The translations under genes and the position numbers were made by a program. Of a DNA stretch of 64,000 bases, positions 52,205 to 60,738 are shown one piece after another. This DNA comes from Mucilaginibacter roseus (GTDB taxonomy: Bacteria; Bacteroidota; Bacteroidia; Sphingobacteriales; Sphingobacteriaceae): assembly GCF_021215455.1 (NCBI RefSeq), contig NZ_JAJPWV010000003.1, forward strand, positions 620,001-684,000, written 5' to 3'. The notes under the pieces are model-generated. The model was not told where the DNA came from and ran no database searches. It saw only the letters and a program-made list of their open reading frames with translations. The stretch's first letter is position 1; each line of letters starts with the position of its first letter.

Positions 52205-53152
52205 TTATTTTATCTTTCTCAAATTCAGTAACATATCCTCAACCAGTTTCGGCAGGTCAAACTCGGCTTTCCAGCCCCAGTCTTTTTGTGCCTGACTGTC
52301 ATCAATTGATTTTGGCCAGCTATCGGCAATAGCCTGCCGCGGATCGTTATCTGAATAGGTTAGTTTAAACCCAAAAATATGCTTTTTGATTTCCCCGCTC
52401 AGCTGCTCAGGCGTAAAGCTTACACCGGCCAGGTTGTATGAGGAGCGGATGCTCAGTTTCTCAGCCGGCGCCTCCATTAAGCCGATGGTAGCGCGGATGG
52501 CATCATCCATATGCATCATTGGCAACTCGGTATCTGCGGAAAGAAAGCTTTGATATTCACCTTTGGCCAGGGCTTCGTGGAAAATGTGCACGGCATAGTC
52601 AGTAGTTCCACCACCCGGAGCGGCTTTCCAGCCTATTAAACCAGGGTAACGTATGCTGCGTACATCAAGCCCGTATTTCTCAAAATAATATTCGCACCAG
52701 CGTTCGCCCGCCAGTTTGCTGAAACCATAAACGCTGTTGGGGTCCATTACGCAATACTGCGGCGTGTTTTGCTTAGGCGAATTAGGGCCGAATACCGCGA
52801 TAGAGCTTGGCCAGAAAACCTTGGCAACCTTAAACTCCACAGCCAGATCGAGCACGTTCAATAAACCGTTCATGTTCAAGTCCCATGCCAGCTTGGGCTT
52901 TTGCTCGCCCACCGCCGAGAGGATGGCAGCCAGCAAATAAACCTGGGTTGGTTTATACTTTTCAAATATGGCGCGTACCGCTGTAGCATCTGTAACGCTT
53001 GCCTGTTCAAAGGGGCCGTTGCTGTCGGCATTTCGTGGCGGATGAAGGTCAGAAGCTACAACCTGGCTTTCGCCGTGTTTAGCACGTAAAGCAGTTACCA
53101 GCTCGGTACCAATTTGCCCGTTGGCGCCGATCACTAAAATCATTTCGGTCAT
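52205..53152 (-). CDS. L-threonine 3-dehydrogenase, SDR type
   Basis: A 315-residue extended short-chain dehydrogenase. It has a GANGQIGTEL NAD-binding motif, YGFSKLAGERW (YxxxK catalytic pair) and SSIAVFGPNSPKQNTPQYCVMDPNS. The IRYPGLIGWKAAPGGGTTDYAVHIFHEAL segment is typical of the UDP-glucose-4-epimerase-like threonine dehydrogenases first described in Bacteroidota and cold-adapted Flavobacterium. The product 2-amino-3-ketobutyrate feeds glycine formation. No 2-amino-3-ketobutyrate CoA ligase gene is adjacent. Confidence 0.85.
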   Translation of the reverse strand: MTEMILVIGANGQIGTELVTALRAKHGESQVVASDLHPPRNADSNGPFEQASVTDATAVRAIFEKYKPTQVYLLAAILSAVGEQKPKLAWDLNMNGLLNVLDLAVEFKVAKVFWPSSIAVFGPNSPKQNTPQYCVMDPNSVYGFSKLAGERWCEYYFEKYGLDVRSIRYPGLIGWKAAPGGGTTDYAVHIFHEALAKGEYQSFLSADTELPMMHMDDAIRATIGLMEAPAEKLSIRSSYNLAGVSFTPEQLSGEIKKHIFGFKLTYSDNDPRQAIADSWPKSIDDSQAQKDWGWKAEFDLPKLVEDMLLNLRKIK

Positions 53153-53169
53153 TAGGTGTTAATATGGCG

Positions 53170-53177
53170 CAAATGTA
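53170..53177 (-). promoter_or_regulatory. Candidate -7 element of the threonine dehydrogenase gene
   Basis: TACATTTG on the minus strand fits TAnnTTTG, 18 nt before the start codon. Confidence 0.4.
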
Positions 53178-53366
53178 AAAAATAGAATTGTGATAACATT
53201 GGTAAAACGTATTATCAAATGTTATTATCCAAACAATCAGTATATATGGGTTTTTTTGCTGATATTTGAATTTGTTAACTGACCCAGTTACATTAATTTA
53301 TTCAACAAACAGAAGATGTTGTGTTGCATCCATATCATCTTCACAAAAACAATTTTTTAAAAAACA

Positions 53367-54374
53367 ATGAAAGTCGCAGTAGTAGGTGCTACAGGTTTGG
53401 TAGGCACTAAAATGTTGCAGGTTCTTGATGAACGCAACTTCCCGGTAACAGAGTTAATCCCCGTAGCTTCAGAAAAAAGTGTTGGTAAAGAAATCACTTT
53501 TAAGGGTAAGCAGTATAAGGTGGTTTCTGTTGAGGATGCGATTAAACAGAAGCCGGACCTTGCTTTATTTTCAGCAGGCGGCAGCACATCACTGGCCCAG
53601 GCTCCTTTATTTGCCGAGGCAGGTATTACGGTAGTTGATAACTCATCAGCATGGCGTATGGACCCAACCAAAAAACTGGTTGTACCCGAGGTTAACGCCG
53701 ATACCCTGACCGCTGAGGATAAAATTATAGCTAATCCGAATTGCTCAACCATACAAATGGTAGTGGCCCTAAAGCCACTGCACGATAAGTATAAAATTAA
53801 ACGCGTAGTAGTATCAACCTACCAATCAGTAACCGGTACCGGTGTTAAAGCGGTTGACCAGTTATTTAACGAGCGTAACGGCGTTGAAGGCCCGATGGCG
53901 TACCCATATACTATCGACCTGAACGTTATACCACAGATTGACGTGTTTACCGAAAACGGTTATACCAAAGAGGAGATGAAAATGATCCTCGAGACAAAAA
54001 AAATAATGGGCGATGACAGCATTAAGGTAACTGCTACTACGGTACGTATCCCGGTAATGGGCGGTCACTCCGAATCAGTAAACATTGAGTTTGTGAATGA
54101 TTTTGACCTGGCGGAAGTACGCGAGCTATTAGCCGCTGCACCGGGTGTTGTTGTGGTTGATGATACCGCCAACCTGAAATACCCGATGCCGCTTGACGCG
54201 CATGATAAGGACGAGGTTTTTGTAGGCCGCATCCGCCGTGATGAAACGCAGGACAATACACTGAACTGCTGGATAGTATCAGACAATCTGCGTAAAGGCG
54301 CTGCTACTAATGCTGTGCAGATAGCGGAGTATCTGGCTGCTAAGAATTTGATAGGACAAGGCGTAGAGGCGTAA
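53367..54374 (+). CDS. asd: Aspartate-semialdehyde dehydrogenase
   Basis: A 335-residue NADP-dependent enzyme reducing aspartyl phosphate to aspartate-semialdehyde, a branch-point of Lys, Thr, Met and diaminopimelate synthesis. GATGLVGTKML is the nucleotide-binding loop; the catalytic Cys is in ANPNCSTIQM, and VPVMGGHSESVNIEF holds the active-site region with the catalytic His. Length is normal. It is a single gene, followed by a REP-like repeat and a terminator. Confidence 0.96.
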   Translation: MKVAVVGATGLVGTKMLQVLDERNFPVTELIPVASEKSVGKEITFKGKQYKVVSVEDAIKQKPDLALFSAGGSTSLAQAPLFAEAGITVVDNSSAWRMDPTKKLVVPEVNADTLTAEDKIIANPNCSTIQMVVALKPLHDKYKIKRVVVSTYQSVTGTGVKAVDQLFNERNGVEGPMAYPYTIDLNVIPQIDVFTENGYTKEEMKMILETKKIMGDDSIKVTATTVRIPVMGGHSESVNIEFVNDFDLAEVRELLAAAPGVVVVDDTANLKYPMPLDAHDKDEVFVGRIRRDETQDNTLNCWIVSDNLRKGAATNAVQIAEYLAAKNLIGQGVEA

Positions 54375-54376
54375 AA

Positions 54377-54406
54377 CCTCACCCAACCCTCTCCAAGGGA
54401 GAGGGC
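54377..54406. repeat. Intergenic hairpin repeat of CTCACCC-type
   Basis: The sequence CCTCACCCAACCCTCTCC, then AAGGGAGAGGGCT, starts 2 nt after asd. It matches a repeat type common in Bacteroidota and other phyla (CCTCACCCCAACCCTCTCC...GGAGAGGG) and folds into a CCCTCTC/GAGAGGG hairpin. One copy is in this window. Confidence 0.55.
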
Positions 54407-54421
54407 TATAAAAGCATGAAT

Positions 54422-54443
54422 GGGATAGCCGGTTGGTTATCCC
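54422..54443 (+). terminator. Terminator after asd
   Basis: Stem GGGATAGCC/GGTTATCCC (one G-U pair, 4-nt loop) followed by TTTTTAT; a second hairpin after the CTCACCC-type repeat. Confidence 0.7.
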
Positions 54444-54450
54444 TTTTTAT

Positions 54451-54633
54451 TTACACCTCGCCCCGGCGTTTGGCAGCCCAACGGGTTAGCAGGTGATAAA
54501 TGCCTACGAACATTATCCCGGCGATGACGCTTTTAACAAATGCTATCAAAAATTTTTGATCGAATATGATAGTGTATACACCCGCCATTATAGCGGTATA
54601 GATAATAAACATAAAGATGTACCTCTTCGTCAT
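54451..54633 (-). CDS. Small two-helix membrane protein
   Basis: A 60-residue protein with two hydrophobic segments (about 4-22, IFMFIIYTAIMAGVYTIIF; about 29-48, VKSVIAGIMFVGIYHLLT) and a basic end (WAAKRRGEV). No family is recognised. It lies on the opposite strand to asd, between two terminators. Reality is supported by a clean membrane pattern only. Confidence 0.55.
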   Translation of the reverse strand: MTKRYIFMFIIYTAIMAGVYTIIFDQKFLIAFVKSVIAGIMFVGIYHLLTRWAAKRRGEV

Positions 54634-54745
54634 GGCGGATTGAAGTTTGAACGGCCAATTTAATAAAGTTTAAAACCATTAGCATCCTTTGCCTGTAATT
54701 ATTGTAGTTAATTAAGTTTAGTAAAAATTAAAAAACACAGCTATT

Positions 54746-55309
54746 ATGGCAAAGTTAAGTAACCGTAAGGTGGCTATCCTTACCGAGGAAGGTTTTGAGC
54801 AGGTGGAATTAACCAGCCCTAAAGAAGCATTGGAGGCAGCAGGTGCCACAGTGCATATCATATCGCCAAAAAGCGGCAAAATAAAAGCATGGAACCATAC
54901 CGACTGGGGTATTGAGGTAGAGGTTGACGTTGAACTGAGCAAGGCCAGTCCGGATGATTATGACGCGCTGGTATTACCAGGCGGCGTATTAAACCCCGAC
55001 AAACTACGCCTGAACAAAGAAGCGGTAGCATTTGCATCGGCATTTTTAGATGAAGGCAAGCCGGTAGCGGCTATTTGCCATGGCCCGCAACTGCTGATTG
55101 AGACAGGCATGATTAAAGGGCGTACGCTAACTTCATACCCATCGCTGCAAACCGACTTGCAAAACGCCGGAGCAGAGTGGTTAGACCAGGAAGTGGTTAC
55201 AGACAAAGGCCTGGTTACCAGCCGTACACCTGATGACCTGGAAGCTTTTAACCGCAAAACCATTGAAGAAATAGCCGAAGGCATACACGAGGATGCCGTG
55301 CAGAGCTAA
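54746..55309 (+). CDS. DJ-1/PfpI family protein
   Basis: A 187-residue type 1 glutamine amidotransferase-like protein. The nucleophile elbow AAICHGPQLLIE carries the conserved Cys, with the preceding GGVLNPDKLR loop and ITEEGFEQVELTSP start typical of the YhbO/PfpI branch. Proteins of this group act as stress-linked peptidases or deglycases; the true reaction is debated. A 17-bp terminator hairpin follows. Confidence 0.88.
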   Translation: MAKLSNRKVAILTEEGFEQVELTSPKEALEAAGATVHIISPKSGKIKAWNHTDWGIEVEVDVELSKASPDDYDALVLPGGVLNPDKLRLNKEAVAFASAFLDEGKPVAAICHGPQLLIETGMIKGRTLTSYPSLQTDLQNAGAEWLDQEVVTDKGLVTSRTPDDLEAFNRKTIEEIAEGIHEDAVQS

Positions 55310-55323
55310 GCGTAACAGTTTGT

Positions 55324-55361
55324 GCATAAAAAAGAGGCGCTAAAGCGCCTCTTTTTTATGC
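55324..55361. terminator. Strong bidirectional terminator
   Basis: Perfect 17-bp stem from GCATAAAAAAGAGGCGC with loop TAAA, containing A- and T-runs. It ends both the DJ-1 gene (plus) and the DUF2157 gene (minus; its stop at 55356-55358 lies inside the stem). Confidence 0.9.
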
Positions 55362-56429
55362 ATTTATTACACCGTCGTGCTTTTTATCATCGGCACTGCG
55401 TATGTTCCAGATGCGTTCTGCCTTGCGGCCGATGAGCCAAAATGAAAGGCCGAGTATGGCGAAAAATATGGTGTGGTCTATATGATCCCACAGGTACTCG
55501 ACATACTTGGTGTAGATGAATATCAATAAAAAGGTAATGCCAAACTCGCGGGCTATGGCATCCTTGGTTTTAAGGCCAAGCCATAAAAAGCAGCCCGCTA
55601 CAGCGGCCGATATTATACCCCAGTAATACAAACTGATCTGTTTGATCTGATACCAGGCATCCACACTGCCGTAATTGCCAAAAATGCTTAGCATCCACAA
55701 GGATAAAAATAAGTACAGCAGGCCCACTACGTAGGTGAGTTCCCAAAACCGCTCGAACCATTTTTTTGAGCGAAGCAGGTAAACTACGGATACCAGCACT
55801 ATGCCAAAAACTACAAAGCGCAGCGGGTAGTTCATGCCTAAAAAGTAATTGGCCCACCGTGTTTGGTAGCCTGTTTCGGTACCGAACCAGCTACCCAGCG
55901 AGATAAGCGCAAACAGCCATATAAGGCTGGAGTCCATACGCCAGGCCAAAAAACCATATACAAACACCGATAGTAAAAATAGCAGCGAGTAATGCCCCGA
56001 GCCATTGTCAAAACTTTTGCCCAGGTAAGCTATGCAACATGCCGTGAAAAGTACACCGGTAAAAATCAGCGCCTCGTTACTAAAAACCTGTTCAGGAAAA
56101 AGGCGCTCACGCTTGCGGCCCTGGTAGTAAAATATGGCGGCGGCGGCACCGGCAATAATGCTGATGACTATATCGGGGGTGTAGTAGAGTTGCTGCAGCC
56201 ATTGAATTACGGTATCATTAATTATTAATGACCCGATAGCTATGATACCGCAAGCCAGCGCTATCCAAAAGGAATATTTGGCAAGGCGCATCCAGTCAAA
56301 ACCCTTAACCTCGTATGATGAACGGAGCTTTTCGGCATGAGTATTGTCCAGCAGCCCTTCTTTTTCCCAATGAGAGATGGTGCTGTTTAAAAACTCACTC
56401 TCCTGTTTATCGAGGTTTAATTTAGACAT
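55356..56429 (-). CDS. DUF2157 membrane protein
   Basis: A 357-residue protein. The soluble N-terminal 45 residues (LDKQESEFLNSTISHWEKEGLLDNTHAEKLRSSYE) are the DUF2157 signature, followed by about ten membrane helices. The family is widespread in Bacteroidota and unassigned in function. Length and topology are normal. The gene stands alone between the DJ-1 gene and ribF. Confidence 0.85.
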   Translation of the reverse strand: MSKLNLDKQESEFLNSTISHWEKEGLLDNTHAEKLRSSYEVKGFDWMRLAKYSFWIALACGIIAIGSLIINDTVIQWLQQLYYTPDIVISIIAGAAAAIFYYQGRKRERLFPEQVFSNEALIFTGVLFTACCIAYLGKSFDNGSGHYSLLFLLSVFVYGFLAWRMDSSLIWLFALISLGSWFGTETGYQTRWANYFLGMNYPLRFVVFGIVLVSVVYLLRSKKWFERFWELTYVVGLLYLFLSLWMLSIFGNYGSVDAWYQIKQISLYYWGIISAAVAGCFLWLGLKTKDAIAREFGITFLLIFIYTKYVEYLWDHIDHTIFFAILGLSFWLIGRKAERIWNIRSADDKKHDGVINA

Positions 56430-56508
56430 TGGTTTTGTTTCAACATAACGGCTTTATAACAACCATCAAGTTAATGTAATTATAAATTTAATAAAAACGA
56501 AATTGCTT

Positions 56509-57435
56509 CTATTCAAGCAATTTCAACACCGCTTCCTGGTCTTTAGCCAGTTGGGCGGTAAGTTCATCAAGCGAGGCAAATTTAATGTCGCCGCGCACAT
56601 AATGGTAAAACTCCATACGCAATTGCTCGCCGTATATCTCGGTGTTAAAATCAAATATATTCACTTCGATATTGCGGGTAATACCATTAATGGTTGGCCG
56701 TTGGCCAATATAAGCCATTCCTTTATACTGTTGATTGTTCAGTTTAACTTTTACCGCGAAAATACCGTCCGCAGGTACCAATTTGTAATGTTCTTCTATC
56801 AGGATGTTTGCTGTTGGATAACCTATTTTACGGCCTATCTGGTCGCCACGCATTACCTTGCCTGTTATAAAAAACGGATAGCCTAAAAACGAGTTGGCAT
56901 GTTCAATATCGTTATTCAGCAGCGCATTGCGTATTCGAGTAGAGCTCACGGCAATGTCGTCAATATCCTGCTCAGGTATTTCTTCCACATCAAAACCATA
57001 CAAGGGGCCCAGGCGCAAAAGCTCTGCCAGGCTGCCCTGCCGGTCCTTACCAAAGCGGTGGTCATAGCCAATTACGATCTTACGGGTACCTATCTTATTT
57101 ACCAGTATATCCCGTATGTATTCCTCTGCCGATTGGTTGGAGAAATCACGCGAGAAGGGGGTGATGATCAGGTGATCGACACCCAATTGTTCAAGCAGTT
57201 CAGCTTTCTCATTTATGGTATTGATCAGTTTTAAACTCTCATCCTCCGGATGCAATATCATCCGCGGATGCGGAAAAAAGGTTAGAATCACCGTTTCGCC
57301 GCCTGATGACGCTGCCAACTCCTTTAACCCTGTAATAATTTTACGGTGGCCTATATGTACGCCATCAAATGTGCCGATAGTAACCACGGCATTTTTAATA
57401 GCGGTAAATTCATCAATATGATGGTAGATTTTCAT
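56509..57435 (-). CDS. ribF: Bifunctional riboflavin kinase/FAD synthetase
   Basis: A 308-residue enzyme making FMN and FAD from riboflavin. Start at ATG 57435 (MKIYHHIDEF); the alternative TTG at 57444 overlaps the promoter element. The N-terminal adenylyltransferase shows TIGTFDGVHIGH and IGYDHRFGKDRQG; the C-terminal kinase contains GRKIGYPTANI and GMAYIGQRPTI. It follows truB in the same direction with 63 nt between, as in other Bacteroidota. Confidence 0.95.
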   Translation of the reverse strand: MKIYHHIDEFTAIKNAVVTIGTFDGVHIGHRKIITGLKELAASSGGETVILTFFPHPRMILHPEDESLKLINTINEKAELLEQLGVDHLIITPFSRDFSNQSAEEYIRDILVNKIGTRKIVIGYDHRFGKDRQGSLAELLRLGPLYGFDVEEIPEQDIDDIAVSSTRIRNALLNNDIEHANSFLGYPFFITGKVMRGDQIGRKIGYPTANILIEEHYKLVPADGIFAVKVKLNNQQYKGMAYIGQRPTINGITRNIEVNIFDFNTEIYGEQLRMEFYHYVRGDIKFASLDELTAQLAKDQEAVLKLLE

Positions 57436-57441
57436 TAGGCA

Positions 57442-57449
57442 CAAATGTA
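57442..57449 (-). promoter_or_regulatory. Candidate -7 element of ribF
   Basis: TACATTTG on the minus strand fits TAnnTTTG and ends 7 nt before ATG 57435. Confidence 0.4.
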
Positions 57450-57498
57450 ATTGTTAACCTTGCTCATAGATATGCTTACGAGTAACATAAATGCCATA

Positions 57499-58218
57499 TT
57501 ACTGTTCGGCTTCATTCAAAACTTTTAAATCTCTAATAATATTCACCATCTCGATCACCTCGCGGGCACCCTCAATTTTAAAGTTTCCGCTACGGGTTCG
57601 GCGCAGGCGCGACAGGTAGGCTCCATTGCTCAAGGCGGCGCCAAAATCGTGTACAAGCGAGCGAATGTAGGTACCCTTACTGCATACTACTCTAAAGTCA
57701 ACTTCGGGCAGTTCAATGCGGGTTAGTTCAAAATCGGATATAGTGACTTCGCGGGCGCGCCGTTCCACCTCTTCGCCACGGCGGGCTTTTTCGTAAAGGC
57801 GTTCGCCGTCAATTTTAATGGCCGAGTGCGCAGGCGGATATTGTTGGATAGTGCCCATAAACTTCCCCAAAGCGGCTTGCATTGCCTCGACAGATATATG
57901 ACTGATATCAAACGTTTGGTCAACTTCGGTTTCCATATCGTATGATGGGGTGGTAGCACCCAGCACCATGGTACCGGTATATTCCTTTTCTTCCGCCTGA
58001 AAGGTGTCGATCTGTTTGGTCATTTTACCGGTGCAGATGATAAGCAGCCCCGTAGCCAGCGGATCGAGTGTACCGGCATGGCCCACTTTGAGTTTTAGGG
58101 GCTTAAATGCATTGCGAATTTTGCCCACCACATCAAAGCTTGTCCATTTATAGGGTTTATTGATCAGCAACAGCTCGCCTTCAGCAAATTCATTTATATG
58201 ATTGTAGTTCTCTTTCAC
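57499..58218 (-). CDS. truB: tRNA pseudouridine(55) synthase TruB
   Basis: A 239-residue pseudouridine synthase. The family catalytic Asp is in VGHAGTLDPLATGLLIICTGKMTK; other motifs are LLINKPYKWTSFDVV, SYDMETEVDQT, AHSAIKIDGERLYEKARRGEEV and CSKGTYIRSLVHD. The start is GTG at 58218, with no ATG nearby. Length fits the short TruB lacking the PUA domain. It is separated from uppP by a hairpin. Confidence 0.95.
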   Translation of the reverse strand: MKENYNHINEFAEGELLLINKPYKWTSFDVVGKIRNAFKPLKLKVGHAGTLDPLATGLLIICTGKMTKQIDTFQAEEKEYTGTMVLGATTPSYDMETEVDQTFDISHISVEAMQAALGKFMGTIQQYPPAHSAIKIDGERLYEKARRGEEVERRAREVTISDFELTRIELPEVDFRVVCSKGTYIRSLVHDFGAALSNGAYLSRLRRTRSGNFKIEGAREVIEMVNIIRDLKVLNEAEQ

Positions 58219-58238
58219 GTGATACTATCTAACAAAAA

Positions 58239-58264
58239 TAGCGATGGATAAACATCCATCGCTA
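58239..58264 (-). terminator. Terminator between uppP and truB
   Basis: Perfect 11-bp stem TAGCGATGGAT/ATCCATCGCTA with a 4-nt loop; the minus-strand tail is TTTTTGTT. It lies 27 nt past uppP and would uncouple truB-ribF from the upstream ftsX cluster. Confidence 0.8.
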
Positions 58265-58290
58265 CTTAGTACAAATATCGGTATTTTATT

Positions 58291-59088
58291 TTAAATCACT
58301 TCCAGGTTGTGGCCGCTCAGGTACAGTGCTATAATTATGCCACCCACAACAATACGATACCAGCCAAATAATCTGAAACCTTTGCGCTCCAAAAAGCTGA
58401 TGAATGTACGTATGGCCAATAGCGCGACTATAAAGGCAACTACGTTACCTACAAGCATAAACTTTATCTCGTCGCCGGTAAAAGTATGGCCGTCCTTATA
58501 GTAATCTAATAACTTTTTAGCGGTTGCCGCAAACATGGTAGGTACAGCTAAAAAAAAGGAAAACTCGGCAGCCGCGGTACGGCTAAGCTTTTGCGTCATA
58601 CCACCAATTATGGTTGATGCCGAGCGAGACATACCGGGTATCATGGCCAGGCATTGAAAAAAGCCTATTTTTAACGCTATCGGGAAGGTTATATCTTCTT
58701 CTTTAGTAATCAGCGGTTTATTAAACCACTTATCAACAAATAATAATATGATACCGCCTAAAAACAGCGTAATGCCTACGGTAAGGGCGCTTTCAAGCAA
58801 CTTATCGATAGCATCGCTCAATAAAAAGCCAAACACTGCAGCCGGTATAAAAGCCACCAGCAGTTTGAAGTAAAATCTTGTCGACTGAAAAAATCGCTTA
58901 AAATATAACACCACAACAGACAAGATTGCTCCTAATTGTATGGCGATGGTGAACAACTTGATAAACGGATCGGACGCGATGCCCATTGCTGATGAAGCAA
59001 TGATCATGTGCCCGGTAGATGACACAGGTAGAAATTCTGTCAGCCCCTCAATTATAGCGAGGATGACGACATGTATCATATTGATCAT
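58291..59088 (-). CDS. uppP: Undecaprenyl-diphosphatase
   Basis: A 265-residue membrane phosphatase recycling the lipid carrier of peptidoglycan synthesis, also called BacA. About eight hydrophobic segments; motif 1 [15 protein letters not shown] and motif 2 [15 protein letters not shown] are intact. It overlaps the DUF3098 gene by 4 nt and is downstream of ftsX in the same transcript. Confidence 0.96.
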   Translation of the reverse strand: MINMIHVVILAIIEGLTEFLPVSSTGHMIIASSAMGIASDPFIKLFTIAIQLGAILSVVVLYFKRFFQSTRFYFKLLVAFIPAAVFGFLLSDAIDKLLESALTVGITLFLGGIILLFVDKWFNKPLITKEEDITFPIALKIGFFQCLAMIPGMSRSASTIIGGMTQKLSRTAAAEFSFFLAVPTMFAATAKKLLDYYKDGHTFTGDEIKFMLVGNVVAFIVALLAIRTFISFLERKGFRLFGWYRIVVGGIIIALYLSGHNLEVI

Positions 59089-59354
59089 GCCTTGCTTGCC
59101 GGTTTGCGTAATATAGCGTAAAAGCCTACACCAAAGCCGGCCAGTACTACTATGGGTGCTACTACAATTTTAGTATTGCTGTAAATATCGGTTGTTCCGG
59201 CCATCAGCACAAAGCCTAAAGCTACAATGGCTATCGCGATGATGAATAGCTTATAGTTATCCTTATTGAAGATGAAGTTCACAGGTGCTTCAGGCTGAGT
59301 TGTTTTTGCCGTAGTCCTGAAAGTAGTTACCGGTTTTGCTGGTTGTTGTGCCAT
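59085..59354 (-). CDS. DUF3098 membrane protein
   Basis: An 89-residue protein with two helices (about 34-52 and 65-84). This is the small DUF3098 family of Bacteroidota, conserved between ftsX and uppP, and presumed to link the division and wall-lipid genes; its role is unknown. It overlaps uppP (ATGA, 4 nt) and follows ftsX by 39 nt. Confidence 0.9.
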   Translation of the reverse strand: MAQQPAKPVTTFRTTAKTTQPEAPVNFIFNKDNYKLFIIAIAIVALGFVLMAGTTDIYSNTKIVVAPIVVLAGFGVGFYAILRKPASKA

Positions 59355-59393
59355 GCGTTCAATTATTATCTTTTGGTGATTGTGTTTGTTGGA

Positions 59394-60272
59394 TTAACGG
59401 TATAGCTGATATATTTTTAGCCTTAAAAAGCGGTTAACCGCCAGGTAAGTGCTAAAGCCTGATATAAATACACCTAAACCTATTACGCCTAAAAATATCA
59501 GGCCGAACTCGGTATAGTTTTGTAAAACTACGAGGTCGGGTATTTGTACCTGCGCAAAGTATAGCGTACCCATTAAGATAATGATGGCTATTAAACCGCC
59601 TAACAAGCCGTGCCAGATGCCGTAGATGATAAAAGGCTTGCGTATAAACGTTTTAGTGGCGCCCACCAGCTGCATTGACTTGATCAGGAACCGCTGCGAG
59701 TATATAGCCAGCCGGATAGTGTTATTGATCAGCGCGACTGACACCACCACAAATATGGCGGCAAATGCCAAAATAACCAAGCTGATTGAGGTGATATTAT
59801 TATTCATATCATCAACCAATGATTGCTGATACTTTACCTCTTTGATCAACGGATTTTTAAGCAGGCTTGCCTTGAATTTTTCGATGCTGGCATTGTTGGC
59901 ATAATCGGCCTTTAAGTAAACATCCAGCGAGCCCGAAAGCGGGTTATAACCCAGGAACTTCACAAAATCCTCGCCCAGGTCTTTTTTCAGGTGCATGGCG
60001 GCAAGCTCTTTGGTAACATATTGGGTTTGCTTAACCATTACATTGCTCTCCAGTTGTTTTTGCAGCTCGAGCACATCAGGCTCATGGGCCGACTCGTCAA
60101 CAAATATATTAAGTACTATGTTCTCCTTCACGTAGCGCGAAAGGTTATTGGCATGTACCAGGATCAATCCCAGCAAACCAACCATTAATAATACCATGGC
60201 CAAACCAAATACGGTTGATATATATATCGACTTGGTTTTTTGTGCCGACGCGCTTGCTTCAAATTCTTCCAT
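59394..60272 (-). CDS. ftsX: Cell division protein FtsX
   Basis: A 292-residue permease-like subunit of FtsEX, the ATP-driven activator of peptidoglycan hydrolases at the septum. Topology is typical: one N-terminal helix (about 19-40), a periplasmic domain (about 41-165) and three C-terminal helices (about 172-192, 220-245, 260-285). LVGATKTFIRKPFIIYGIWHGLLGG is the characteristic cytosolic loop. ftsE is not adjacent, as is usual in this phylum. First gene of ftsX-DUF3098-uppP. Confidence 0.92.
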   Translation of the reverse strand: MEEFEASASAQKTKSIYISTVFGLAMVLLMVGLLGLILVHANNLSRYVKENIVLNIFVDESAHEPDVLELQKQLESNVMVKQTQYVTKELAAMHLKKDLGEDFVKFLGYNPLSGSLDVYLKADYANNASIEKFKASLLKNPLIKEVKYQQSLVDDMNNNITSISLVILAFAAIFVVVSVALINNTIRLAIYSQRFLIKSMQLVGATKTFIRKPFIIYGIWHGLLGGLIAIIILMGTLYFAQVQIPDLVVLQNYTEFGLIFLGVIGLGVFISGFSTYLAVNRFLRLKIYQLYR

Positions 60273-60495
60273 TTATCACTAACAGATTTGAGATGTTTTT
60301 ACATAGGCGGCATCACAATATCGCGATACCACACTGGCGAAATTAACAAACCTGCTATAAAGGTAAAAGTTTATATGTTATTAAATAAGCTATTACCGTA
60401 TAACCGGCCTGGTTTAACAAAAATTAACGCTACGCTATCGCGGTTAATTGCCTGCATGGCATAAACAATTAATTAATAACGCCTGTTTATTATGC

Positions 60496-60732
60496 ATGAC
60501 AAAGCCAGCAAACGACCATCAAAAACCATCACCGTCAGACACGCCGACCGACAGGCCTAACGATAACGGTGGCGAAGCCGTGAAAAAAAAGGAAGACAAA
60601 GTTTATAAAGAAGATCAGCCTCAGCAGGAGAACATTGCCAAACAGCATGAAAAGGAAGAGCAGCCCGTTGATCCGGTAAAAACCCCGCCTGCCGAAGAAG
60701 GCATGGATAAAGGCCAGGTGCAGCCGGATTAA
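60496..60732 (+). CDS. Low-complexity hydrophilic protein, unknown
   Basis: A 78-residue protein, start at ATG 60496 (MTKPANDHQKPSP); the longer frame begins with a non-coding-like stretch. Composition is dominated by Pro, Asp, Lys, Gln and Glu, and the chain is probably disordered. Convergent with the ABC transporter gene (6 nt between stops). Similar short hydrophilic proteins are common in the family; no function can be assigned. Confidence 0.5.
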   Translation: MTKPANDHQKPSPSDTPTDRPNDNGGEAVKKKEDKVYKEDQPQQENIAKQHEKEEQPVDPVKTPPAEEGMDKGQVQPD

Positions 60733-60738
60733 TTAGCG